This document shows, piece after piece, positions 1 to 7,771 of a stretch of 14,769 nt of DNA; position 1 is the stretch's first letter, and the number at the start of each line of letters is the position of its first letter. The notes beneath the pieces were generated by a model that had not been told where the DNA came from, did not search any database, and saw only the letters and a program-made list of their open reading frames with translations. A program made the translations under genes and the position numbers. Origin of the DNA: Cloacimonetes bacterium UBA5210. GTDB lineage: Bacteria > Cloacimonadota > Cloacimonadia > Cloacimonadales > Cloacimonadaceae. Where the stretch lies: contig DHVK01000005.1 in the NCBI GenBank assembly GCA_002412625.1, positions 1 to 14,769 on the forward strand, given 5' to 3'.

Positions 1-165
1 TTTCTGTCGATTACCCGCCAAAGGAGATTTTGCCGGAGGATTCATAGAAACGGCTGTTTCGATTTGGTGGTGATTTTGTTTTCTGGTTTCATGGTGTAGT
101 TAAAACATTTTGGTGCTGCTGTTAGCTTGACGCTGGTTTGTTTCGGGCTGGGTGCTGTCTGACAG
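1..165. other. Intergenic region with strong G+T bias, no convincing gene
   Basis: No open frame here has a ribosome binding site and a protein-like sequence long enough to call. Between 61 and 160 the plus strand is about 77% G+T (I count roughly 12 C and 11 A in 100 bases), so a minus-strand RNA would be A+C-rich and largely unstructured. It lies beyond the presumed terminator of the minus-strand operon. It may be the leader or spacer of a neighbouring transcription unit outside the window. Two tiny frames were seen and not called: a plus-strand frame ending at 47, and minus-strand ATG frames at 92 and 45. Confidence 0.4.
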
Positions 166-187
166 AAAAACGCCCCAGGAGCGGCGT
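166..187 (-). terminator. Intrinsic terminator after tamB
   Basis: Read on the minus strand, the arms ACGCC (187-183) and GGCGT (174-170) form a 5-bp GC-rich stem around an 8-nt loop, followed directly by a run of five T (170-166). It starts about 60 nt after the tamB stop codon. The U-run appears only in the minus-strand orientation, so it should end transcripts coming from tamB. The stem is short but GC-rich, and no other candidate lies between tamB and the window edge. Confidence 0.6.
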
Positions 188-246
188 GTTCCTATGGCTT
201 AGCGCTGTTCAGTTTCTGGCTTGTACTCCACAGAACTAAGCTACGG

Positions 247-3200
247 CTAAAATCCCCAAAAACGCCAGGATTTTTGCAGCAGTACTTCATGGGTGAAACC
301 GGTATCTTTGGGAGAATAGTTCAAGGTATAACCGATCCTGAATTGGCGTGGCAGCACCAAGCGCAAACTGGTATCGTGCGAGACCAGAAGTCTGGTGCGC
401 TGTTGGAGGTCTGTAGCTTCCTGCAAACCTAGTTCATAATCCGCAAACAAACGGTATCCCAGATACTTGCTCATCGAAAGAGAGAGGTTATTGAGCAGGA
501 TAGCCGAGGAGAACTGACTGATATCCGAGGAGAGATTGGAAAGATCAGCCATATCCGCCAATCCCGAGGGATTTGAGGAGTATTCGGTAAAGATGTTCTT
601 GATAAAGCCGGCATTGATGCTAAACCCATCCAGCTTCAGAGTTCGGCGAATCCAGTTTTCCACCGGGTAAAAGAACGGCGTAAGCACAGTAGAGTTCAGG
701 TTTCCGCCGATCAAGCCCAATGCTTCATCCTGAAAGAGATTTTGCTTTTCACCATTTGGAAGGCTATCCATGCTTTGGTCATAGCGAAGGCGGGAAAGAA
801 CCTGCGCGATGTTCTGATCCTGAGGATTATCGCTTGACAGACTGATCTGAAGCCTGTCAAAAAAGCCTTTGTCGTATTCGGGGCTGGATGTCACAGTAAG
901 AGTAATCGTGCTACCATCGGGAGTGCGTTTGAAAAAATAACCGTTAGCGCTGAGGATATTCTGTTGATCTATCATCGATATTGCGATGTTATCCACTTGG
1001 AAGATAGTGCCAAAGAAATCGATTGAACCACGGTCCGAAACGATATTGGCTTCTTCCACGATGAAGCGATTACCGTCATAAATCAGGTGTAAAAATCCCC
1101 CCGGAGAGAGGTAAAGATTTGTGGGATAAGTCACATAGCGGACATTCTCGCCGATAGTCAGCTGCAAATCCAGCTTGAAGGGTAAGGGAACGGGGTCGGT
1201 ATCCGGTTTTTTCCCGGTACTCCGCACGGACATGATCAAATTCAACAAGTTATCAGCCCCGGGCGGGAAAAGGATATCCAAGTTTGACACAGTAACGCGA
1301 GCCTCAATCTTCATATCGTCAAAAGGACCGCGAATGGTGGCATAGCGACTGTCGATACCCTGAATAGCGATGTTGGTTAAGGTTCTGGGAGGGGCAACTA
1401 CCGGAATTGTAGCTTGAATACCCGGTTCTTCGATCAGGATCAAATAGTAACCGAGATCCAGAATACCGAGCGTGAAATGGTCACTAGGTTCAGCGTCGAA
1501 CATATTGCTGATGAAGAATTTGCCATTGCCCATGGTGAAAGATCCACGTTGGATCATAAAGCGATTGTTTTCGAAAACACCGGATATCTCAATATCCCGC
1601 ATGGCTTCGACCTGATCTTTGAGGTGAATATATCCTTGTTCCAGATTGATGTTCCCGGCCAATACGGTAAATTGTTCCTCAGCCGTGCCCAAAGTGAGCT
1701 TCACGTTTGAGATCCCCCGGGATTCTCGCACAAAACTTGTCATATTCTTCAACCAAGGAAAGAATTCTCCATCCACAACAAGTTCCAGACTGCGATTGCC
1801 TTCGTAGAATCTGCTTTGGAAGACATTGTAATCCAAAGAACCCTTGGCGTGCGCAGTAAACATCTCATCGGCATGAATGTAAAGAGAATCCACCACCAGC
1901 GCGGTGCTAAGTTGAGCAGCTTTGACGGCAACCATGTCTATGGAAAATTCACCAAACTGCATATCTTTGGCTATCAAATCCGCACTGACTTCCATTTCCG
2001 GATTTTCGGAGAGGATATCCTTCATGGCAAAAGCGGCTTTCCCACTGATGCTTGCCAAACCAAGATCAGCCGTCAAGACATTCTGAATCTTCAGATCGTT
2101 CATGACCAGGTCCAACGCAAGATTCATCTTTGGCAGAACAGAACTTGTACCACTTAGTAATAATAGATTGTTGTTACGATTCTTAATGCTCCCGGAAATC
2201 GCAATCTCTTCCGGGCTACCCTTTAGAAACAAATTCAGATTGATCGGTACAATACTGATCAGATCTACATTCTGAAGATTTATCCAGGCATCCAGATGCT
2301 GATCCTGATGCTGGTTGTAGGTGGCAAACAGGTTGAATACTCTGAAATCCGGAACCAGATAAGCTACATCGGGATAGTATCGGGAGATCCTGGCAGAGTC
2401 GATGTTCTTTAGCGCGATATCAAAACTGGAATTCCACAGATCAGCAAAGTCCACTTCAGCCGAGAGATTCAGGATGTCCTCAAATATAAGCGAACTGACT
2501 TTGATCTTGTTATCCGCATAGTCCATGTTCACAGTCAAATCGGCCGGCAGACCATTGAACAGCGCGTTTTGGGTCTTTATGGAAGCAGCAACCGCGGGAC
2601 CGCTGATGTCCACACTACCGATCAGATCCAGATTTGCCTGATAGTCATAATCTCCAAGCAGTTTGGTGAACAAATCACCGCTATACCAAACCGTGTTTCC
2701 GGTCATGATCGCACTTAGCTTTCCCGAAACAAGCGGGTTAAGCATCCCCAGAGTTTGCTGGTGATAGAGCTTTGCTGCCTGAAACTCATCGAAGGTAGCA
2801 TCCAGCGAGATGTGTCGGCTCAGGATGTCCCCCACCGCGCTGATCGTGAAACCCTCCGCGGATTTGAGGTCAACTGACGCGAGCAAAGACTCTGCCAGAG
2901 GCATCAAAGTTGCTCTGCCACTGATGCCGCGCAAATCGAGATCCTGCCACATAAAGTCCATATTGTCCATGGAAAGTGAGATCAGCGGATATGGTTTCAG
3001 AATAATCCCGTTTATTGCCAAGGATCCCTTTGCCAATAAATCCTGATCTTTGGTCTGAAGCGGAGCGGTTTCCAGCTGCGCATCAAAAGAAAGTGTTTGG
3101 GGATAGAATGCGCCTTGCAGACTAACAGCCTGATTCATCCATCGGGCAAGTGGAATACTGAGTTCGGCAACATCATCCTGATAGCTGGCACTTAACTGAA

Positions 3201-4335
3201 TATCCTCCACAGCCCAGTCCTGATAGGCAAAGCGGAGACTGCTGGCATCCAGCTTCAGAAGAGGGTCCGCGATCGTGCCGGCGGCGCTCAGTTCTGCTTC
3301 TACCAAGCCGGATAACTCGGGCAGGATGTCTGAAGCATCCAAACTTATCTGTGCGGAAGAGCCGTTAAAACTCATCTTGTCCATAAAGTTCTGCACGGCG
3401 AGATTTGCCACGATACTGCTCTGGCCGATTCTGGATCTGGATAAACTCAATGTGGCGTCTTGACCATCGGTTTGCAGGTTGATCAGCGGAATCCGGACCT
3501 GGTAATTCTGGATGGCAAAAGCGCTTGTATTCCAGATCAGAGCTTTACCTTCAAAGCGGGCAGCGCTGGAATCCGCGGGTTCACTGTATGAACCGCTGAG
3601 GTTGATCTCGGTACGGAAATCTTGGATATCAGGATGCGCAACGTATAATGGCTTGAAATCCTCGATATCGACCTTGGCAATGTCTATGCGCCCATCATCC
3701 AATGTCCCCTCCAGGCTGAACGTGCCCCCCAGAGAGCTTACGGCAGAGAGCTTGATGTTCGTATTACCGGAGTTCAATACCCTTAGTTCAATATTGGAAA
3801 GCCCTTCTTCAATACGAAGGGGACCATCGTTCAGCATTTTCAGTTCAAAGGCCAGATCTGCCTCTATGCTGCCATTCTCCAGGGTGATTCGCTTGAAGTA
3901 GCCGGTAAGATCCGGAATCCGAAAGGGCTCGCTTTTCGGTTTTCTGGGCTTATCAGTTTTGGGACCTTGATGAAATTGAATGCGAGCTGTGGGCTTTATA
4001 ATCTCTACCGAAGTGACAACGTTTTCGGGTTTGAAACCTGAAAGAATCAGCTTGTAAAGGTTGTAGCGGACCCGAACGCTGTCCACGGTTAAATTGATCA
4101 AACTATCGTTGCTGGCATAGCTGAAATCCTGCACCAGAATTTGTTTGTCGCTAAAGTGTAAATCCCCGATACTGACTTCTGCCTTGGCCGCTTTGCCAAT
4201 TACCTGAGCCAGATAGTCTCGTACCCAATCTCTTCCGCCCAGTGGATACCAAATGCTGAAGAACAGCACATTGATCACCAGCAGGATCAGGATCAGGCTG
4301 AGAAACTTTCGGGGACGGCGAATGAAACTATGCAT
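247..4335 (-). CDS. tamB: TamB/DUF490-type translocation and assembly module protein
   Basis: A 1362-residue protein of the AsmA/TamB group. These are long proteins anchored in the inner membrane that span the periplasm and are linked to outer-membrane protein assembly and phospholipid transfer to the outer membrane. Visible features: a basic N-terminus and one membrane segment at about residues 11-29, then an AsmA-like start. A very long stretch of short alternating beta-strand sequence follows (a beta-helical or groove fold is expected from the family). The C-terminal DUF490-like region includes a conserved-looking SSDNP segment near residue 1167, leading into a short helix (IAQVLSRL) and a last strand ending in WRFWGF. 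The length matches E. coli TamB (about 1260) and FCB-group homologues. The start overlaps the end of lolD by 8 nt, so translation is probably coupled. A TamA/BamA partner is not in the window. Family confidence is high; the transport role is taken from the family. Confidence 0.85.
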   Translation of the reverse strand: MHSFIRRPRKFLSLILILLVINVLFFSIWYPLGGRDWVRDYLAQVIGKAAKAEVSIGDLHFSDKQILVQDFSYASNDSLINLTVDSVRVRYNLYKLILSGFKPENVVTSVEIIKPTARIQFHQGPKTDKPRKPKSEPFRIPDLTGYFKRITLENGSIEADLAFELKMLNDGPLRIEEGLSNIELRVLNSGNTNIKLSAVSSLGGTFSLEGTLDDGRIDIAKVDIEDFKPLYVAHPDIQDFRTEINLSGSYSEPADSSAARFEGKALIWNTSAFAIQNYQVRIPLINLQTDGQDATLSLSRSRIGQSSIVANLAVQNFMDKMSFNGSSAQISLDASDILPELSGLVEAELSAAGTIADPLLKLDASSLRFAYQDWAVEDIQLSASYQDDVAELSIPLARWMNQAVSLQGAFYPQTLSFDAQLETAPLQTKDQDLLAKGSLAINGIILKPYPLISLSMDNMDFMWQDLDLRGISGRATLMPLAESLLASVDLKSAEGFTISAVGDILSRHISLDATFDEFQAAKLYHQQTLGMLNPLVSGKLSAIMTGNTVWYSGDLFTKLLGDYDYQANLDLIGSVDISGPAVAASIKTQNALFNGLPADLTVNMDYADNKIKVSSLIFEDILNLSAEVDFADLWNSSFDIALKNIDSARISRYYPDVAYLVPDFRVFNLFATYNQHQDQHLDAWINLQNVDLISIVPINLNLFLKGSPEEIAISGSIKNRNNNLLLLSGTSSVLPKMNLALDLVMNDLKIQNVLTADLGLASISGKAAFAMKDILSENPEMEVSADLIAKDMQFGEFSIDMVAVKAAQLSTALVVDSLYIHADEMFTAHAKGSLDYNVFQSRFYEGNRSLELVVDGEFFPWLKNMTSFVRESRGISNVKLTLGTAEEQFTVLAGNINLEQGYIHLKDQVEAMRDIEISGVFENNRFMIQRGSFTMGNGKFFISNMFDAEPSDHFTLGILDLGYYLILIEEPGIQATIPVVAPPRTLTNIAIQGIDSRYATIRGPFDDMKIEARVTVSNLDILFPPGADNLLNLIMSVRSTGKKPDTDPVPLPFKLDLQLTIGENVRYVTYPTNLYLSPGGFLHLIYDGNRFIVEEANIVSDRGSIDFFGTIFQVDNIAISMIDQQNILSANGYFFKRTPDGSTITLTVTSSPEYDKGFFDRLQISLSSDNPQDQNIAQVLSRLRYDQSMDSLPNGEKQNLFQDEALGLIGGNLNSTVLTPFFYPVENWIRRTLKLDGFSINAGFIKNIFTEYSSNPSGLADMADLSNLSSDISQFSSAILLNNLSLSMSKYLGYRLFADYELGLQEATDLQQRTRLLVSHDTSLRLVLPRQFRIGYTLNYSPKDTGFTHEVLLQKSWRFWGF

Positions 4336-5002
4336 CTATCCGAAGCAGCTTTCCGTCGATCAGTTCAAAACTCTTGTTTGCCTTTTGGGCTGCTTCCACA
4401 TCATGAGTGACGACCACAAAGGCTTGATTCAAATCCCGGTTTAGACTCCGGATCATCTCCCATACTTCGTTACTATGGGCAGGATCAAGATTCCCGGTGG
4501 GTTCATCTGCCAATACCAACTTGGGCTCATTTGCCAAAGCTCTAGCCAGGCTCACTCGTTGCTGCTCCCCACCGGATAGCTGGTTAGGATACCGGTTGAT
4601 GCGCTCCGCGAGACCCAAAACCGCCAATAGCTGTTTTGCCCTGGCTTTGGCCTGGGCTTCAGACTTTCCGGCGATCAACATTGGTAAAGCTACGTTTTCC
4701 AGCGCACTGAGGTCTTCAATGAGGTAGTGAAACTGAAAAACAAAACCCAAATCCCGGTTGCGGATGGCAGGCGCTTCAGCGCTATTGGAATGCACCACTT
4801 TCCCACCAATATGCAATTCCCCGCTGTCCGGAGCATCCAGCAGACCCATGATGTGCAACATCGTGCTCTTTCCACAGCCGGATTTTCCGGTGATGCAGAT
4901 CAGATCTCCGCGTTCAACGTCCAGAGACGCATCAATCAATACTTTGATAGTCTGATCACTATCGATATAGGTCTTGCTCAAGTGCTTGGCACTAAGTATC
5001 AT
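4328..5002 (-). CDS. lolD: Lipoprotein-releasing ABC transporter ATPase LolD
   Basis: A 224-residue ABC ATPase, the usual LolD length. All nucleotide-binding motifs are intact: Walker A GKSGCGKST (39-47), Q-loop Gln90, signature LSGGEQQR (142-149), Walker B LVLADEP (162-168) and H-loop His200. The segment FQFHYLIEDLSALENV after the Q-loop is typical of LolD within the LolD/MacB/FtsE group. It powers extraction of lipoproteins from the inner membrane with the adjacent permease, for hand-over to a periplasmic carrier. It begins 9 nt after the permease stop codon and overlaps the tamB start by 8 nt. MacB-type export is a weaker alternative, because no membrane-fusion protein gene is nearby. Confidence 0.9.
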   Translation of the reverse strand: MILSAKHLSKTYIDSDQTIKVLIDASLDVERGDLICITGKSGCGKSTMLHIMGLLDAPDSGELHIGGKVVHSNSAEAPAIRNRDLGFVFQFHYLIEDLSALENVALPMLIAGKSEAQAKARAKQLLAVLGLAERINRYPNQLSGGEQQRVSLARALANEPKLVLADEPTGNLDPAHSNEVWEMIRSLNRDLNQAFVVVTHDVEAAQKANKSFELIDGKLLRIDA

Positions 5003-5014
5003 ATCTCCTTCCTA
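5003..5014 (-). promoter_or_regulatory. Ribosome binding site of lolD, overlapping the lolC/E stop
   Basis: On the minus strand the permease stop TAG runs straight into GAAGGAGAT and then the lolD ATG. The best match, AAGGAG, sits only 2 nt before the start, which is unusually close. A second, overlapping AGGA that includes part of the stop codon gives a more normal spacing of about 7 nt. No better in-frame start exists, and the protein beginning at this ATG opens with the conserved first strand of the ATPase, so the start is kept. Confidence 0.5.
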
Positions 5015-6226
5015 ATGCTTGTTGCGGATGATTTCGATAATCTGCAAACGCTCGATCTGCCTCAGCGGGATCAGGATGCAAACAAAGACCAACAAACTCG
5101 CCACCAAAAAGATGATCGCCAGGTTTGGCAATGTGATCTGCGCCCCAAGAGTGTCAATGAAGTACACATCTCCCTTCAGCTGATAAAAAGTCTGCTTTTC
5201 CACAAGCCATGAAAGCAAAGCCCCAAATACTTGTCCAGCTAAAACTGCGAGAATGCCAACCAAACCGACACGAAAGATCAACATCCTGCGAATAGAGCGG
5301 GTGTTGGCTCCCAGGGTCTTCAGCACAGCTATCTCCGTTTTTTGATCGATAATGATCGTGCTGACAGTGGAGATAACGTTTATCCCGGCGATAAGCACCA
5401 AAAAACTGAAGACGATGAATATCAGCCATTTCTCCATTGCCACCAGCCTCAGCAGGCTTTCAGCGTAATAGTTCCAGGGGATGGCTACATAATCGTAACC
5501 CAGCACAGAGACTAAGTCTCGGGAGCGAAGAGCTGCCTGCTCAGGATCCTGCAAATGGATCTCGATCTTGCTATAACCACCGGTGTTCATCATCAATTCC
5601 CGGGCGTCAGCTATACTGCTGATTACGATGCTGCGGTCGTTCTCATAATATCCGGAGCGATAAACCCCGGCAATGCGGTAGTTGAACTGGGCATTGGGAA
5701 TCCCCAGAGGTGTGATCTGGTCCAGGCGGGGATAATTCAGGTTGATGCTGTCTCCCAAAGCCAGGCCCAGCTCCTGCAGCAGATAATGCCCTACTATCAC
5801 TTCAGATTCCCTGATATTAGGTTTTCCGGCAATGACGTAGGGGGCGTAGGATTGGTAGTTATCTTCGGGATATGCCTTCAATCCGGCAGCCCGGATTTTA
5901 TCTCCGCTTTGGGCCATCAGCTGAAAATTGAGCATGGGCACGCATGAGACGACATCGTCTTTTTCGGTAGCAAGCGCTAGGATCAATGCCGTCTGCTCTT
6001 CACTGAGCAGTGAACCGGTAGAAGAGCTGATTCCGATGTGCGCAAAGCTATCCAGCAGCAGTCTCTTCAAGGTAGATTCATAACCCTGAAACAGGTGCAA
6101 GCCCGCGGAAAGAATGCCCACGGAGAGCATGATGCCCAGCACCATAAACACAAAACTAAAGCGAAACAGGTTTCGCTTTGGTGCCTTGAGATAGCGCTTC
6201 AGGAAGAAGTACTCAAGTCTTTCCAT
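5012..6226 (-). CDS. lolC: LolC/LolE-type lipoprotein-releasing ABC permease
   Basis: A 404-residue type VII ABC permease with the expected four membrane segments: about 21-46, 268-292, 316-342 and 370-387. A large periplasmic MacB-like domain (about 47-265) lies between the first two. After TM2 comes TEIAVLKTLGA (297-307), the cytoplasmic coupling segment typical of the LolC/LolE/FtsX family, and the protein ends with a basic tail. With LolD just downstream it should release outer-membrane lipoproteins from the inner membrane. Only one permease gene is present, so it may act as a homodimer like LolF-type systems, or pair with a LolE encoded elsewhere. LolC and LolE cannot be told apart by eye. 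Its start overlaps the glycosyltransferase gene by 14 nt, and its ribosome binding site is weak, consistent with translational coupling. Confidence 0.85.
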   Translation of the reverse strand: MERLEYFFLKRYLKAPKRNLFRFSFVFMVLGIMLSVGILSAGLHLFQGYESTLKRLLLDSFAHIGISSSTGSLLSEEQTALILALATEKDDVVSCVPMLNFQLMAQSGDKIRAAGLKAYPEDNYQSYAPYVIAGKPNIRESEVIVGHYLLQELGLALGDSINLNYPRLDQITPLGIPNAQFNYRIAGVYRSGYYENDRSIVISSIADARELMMNTGGYSKIEIHLQDPEQAALRSRDLVSVLGYDYVAIPWNYYAESLLRLVAMEKWLIFIVFSFLVLIAGINVISTVSTIIIDQKTEIAVLKTLGANTRSIRRMLIFRVGLVGILAVLAGQVFGALLSWLVEKQTFYQLKGDVYFIDTLGAQITLPNLAIIFLVASLLVFVCILIPLRQIERLQIIEIIRNKH

Positions 6227-7166
6227 CTTGTTCCGATTCCGCGTTCAAGGTTGTTTCGATAGATAGCGGTAATCTCTGCGAGGGGTTAATCCTATTGATG
6301 ATGAGTTCCGAGATCAGCCCCAACGAGATGAACTGCAAACCGCCCAGGATCAACAGAATTCCCAGGAGCAGCAGCGGTCTGTTGGAAAGCGGCATTCCCC
6401 AAAAGATCTTCATGGCGGTCAGATACAAAGTGATAATCATACCAAAGAAGCATGACAGCAGCCCTGCTCTGCCAAACAGGTACAATGGGCTTTTCACATA
6501 ATGGGTAACCATCTTAACCGTTAAGAGATCAAAAAAGCCTCTGAGATAGCGTTCCATGCCGTATTTGCTTTCGCCAAACTGCCTGGCTCTGTGTTGCACC
6601 GGGATCTCTCCGATGCGAAAGCCCAGAGCATGAGCCAAAGCCGGAATGTAGCGGTGCATCTCGCCATACAGTGAAAGCTCTTTGACCAGCGGCTTGCGGT
6701 ATGCTTTGAAGCCACAATTGTAATCCTTGAGTTTCAGCTTGAAGGTGCTGGCGGTAACGCTGTTGAACAATCTGGAAGGCAAGCGCTTATGCAGAGGGTC
6801 ATGCCTCTTTTTCTTCCAGCCGGAGACGAGGTCAAAACCTTCATCCAGCTTTGCCAGAAACGCCGGGATCTCCACCGGATTGTCCTGAAGATCAGCATCC
6901 AGCGTAAACACAACCTCTCCCTGCGCGAGTTCAAAGCCTTTCTGCAGAGCGGCTGCTTTGCCAAAGTTGCGCCGAAACTTGATCACCTTCACATTTCGGT
7001 CGGCTTGGGCAAGCTCTGTCATGATCCTGAACCCGGCATCCACGGATCCGTCATCAATGAAGATTATTTCGTAGCTGTTGCCCGCGATATTTGCCAAGAT
7101 CTCCTGATATAGTTGGTTTAGGGATTCTGCTTCATTCAAAACCGGGATTACAAAAGAGATAAGCAT
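6213..7166 (-). CDS. Family 2 glycosyltransferase, DPM1/GtrB-like (polyprenyl-phosphate sugar transferase)
   Basis: A 317-residue membrane glycosyltransferase. It has a GT-A domain at about 1-225 with FVIPVLNE near the N-terminus, DDGS (38-41) and the catalytic/metal DxD region LDADLQD (89-95). The segment RRNFGKAAALQKGF (65-78) and R-x-FGESKY (195-202) are characteristic of dolichyl-phosphate mannose synthase-like and GtrB/ArnC-like enzymes. Two C-terminal membrane segments (about 229-252 and 264-290) match the GtrB/ArnC layout. These enzymes move a sugar from a nucleotide donor to polyprenyl phosphate on the cytoplasmic face. The sugar cannot be read from sequence. It begins 11 nt after the lipid-kinase-like gene, with a GAGG ribosome binding site 7 nt before the ATG, and overlaps the Lol permease start. 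The pairing with the upstream gene suggests shared use of a polyprenyl carrier. Confidence 0.88.
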   Translation of the reverse strand: MLISFVIPVLNEAESLNQLYQEILANIAGNSYEIIFIDDGSVDAGFRIMTELAQADRNVKVIKFRRNFGKAAALQKGFELAQGEVVFTLDADLQDNPVEIPAFLAKLDEGFDLVSGWKKKRHDPLHKRLPSRLFNSVTASTFKLKLKDYNCGFKAYRKPLVKELSLYGEMHRYIPALAHALGFRIGEIPVQHRARQFGESKYGMERYLRGFFDLLTVKMVTHYVKSPLYLFGRAGLLSCFFGMIITLYLTAMKIFWGMPLSNRPLLLLGILLILGGLQFISLGLISELIINRINPSQRLPLSIETTLNAESEQDGKT

Positions 7167-7177
7167 AAGTGCCTCAC

Positions 7178-7771
7178 TTAGATAAATACACTTACGATGC
7201 TCATCACCAGAGCGGAGGTAAGCGGTATCTTGATGTTGTCATCCAGAGGGATCTTGCCCAATTCCGCAGCGGTGGCGGCCAAGGCACCCAGGATTGCCAG
7301 CCAGGGATTGCTCAGCCACCAAAGCCCGAATATCGCGCAGGTCACAAAGCAGGCCATACTGCCTTCCAGGCTCTTGTTGTTGCGCAGAAACTTGCGCTTG
7401 CCAAAGTTCATGCCAACCAAGGCGGCAAAGGTGTCTCCGATACTCAGAAAGGCGATGGATGCCGCCGCGATCGGTTCTTTGAAGAAGGCGATGCACAACA
7501 GGCTGGCCACCAAAAGATAAGTAGCGCCGGTAAAATCCTTTAGTTCATGCTTTCGGAGAATCATCCCAAACACACGATGAAAGGTCTTGCGAAAACTGCG
7601 TTGCCAAAAACGATGAAACTCGATCACCAGGCTGATCACCAGAGCGATCAAAACCAGGCTGAATGCCACTCTTCGGTTGTAATCCAATAAATATCTGTAG
7701 CCCAGAGGAATTACCAAAGAGCTGAGATGAATGGATTTGCGAAGTGTTTCGCTAAGCCTGCCCATGTTCAC
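7178..7771 (-). CDS. SEC59/VTE5-like integral membrane lipid kinase (COG0170, CTP-transferase-like)
   Basis: A 197-residue polytopic membrane protein with about six to seven hydrophobic segments. The conserved signature of the dolichol kinase/phytol kinase/Dgk1 and phosphatidate cytidylyltransferase group is visible: GDTFAALVG (112-120), then GKRKF and KSLEGS (133-138), Glu170 and DDN (177-179). Characterised relatives use CTP to phosphorylate a lipid alcohol such as dolichol, phytol or diacylglycerol. The substrate of the bacterial forms is usually unknown. The most upstream start is GTG at 7771, touching the recJ-like stop codon; an ATG at 7765 two codons later is just as likely, and neither has a strong ribosome binding site. 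Its position before a polyprenyl-phosphate glycosyltransferase favours a polyprenol or similar lipid substrate, which is inference. A cytidylyltransferase role (CdsA) is less likely given the small size. Confidence 0.75.
   Translation of the reverse strand: MNMGRLSETLRKSIHLSSLVIPLGYRYLLDYNRRVAFSLVLIALVISLVIEFHRFWQRSFRKTFHRVFGMILRKHELKDFTGATYLLVASLLCIAFFKEPIAAASIAFLSIGDTFAALVGMNFGKRKFLRNNKSLEGSMACFVTCAIFGLWWLSNPWLAILGALAATAAELGKIPLDDNIKIPLTSALVMSIVSVFI

Noticed and set aside
3..47. Plus-strand frame ending in ILPEDS at 47, possibly the tail of a gene entering from outside
   Set aside because: Only 14 codons are visible, and the other two plus-strand frames look equally plausible, so it cannot be called from this window.
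1..92. Short minus-strand ATG frames at 92 (16 codons) and 45 (runs off the edge)
   Set aside because: Neither has a ribosome binding site, and both are too short to judge.
155..165. Perfect palindrome CTGTC-T-GACAG beside the terminator
   Set aside because: A 1-nt loop cannot form an RNA hairpin. An 11-bp palindrome alone is weak evidence for a protein binding site.
1414..2157. Plus-strand frames opposite tamB
   Set aside because: They overlap a continuous 1362-codon gene on the other strand, have no ribosome binding sites and show no recognisable protein features.
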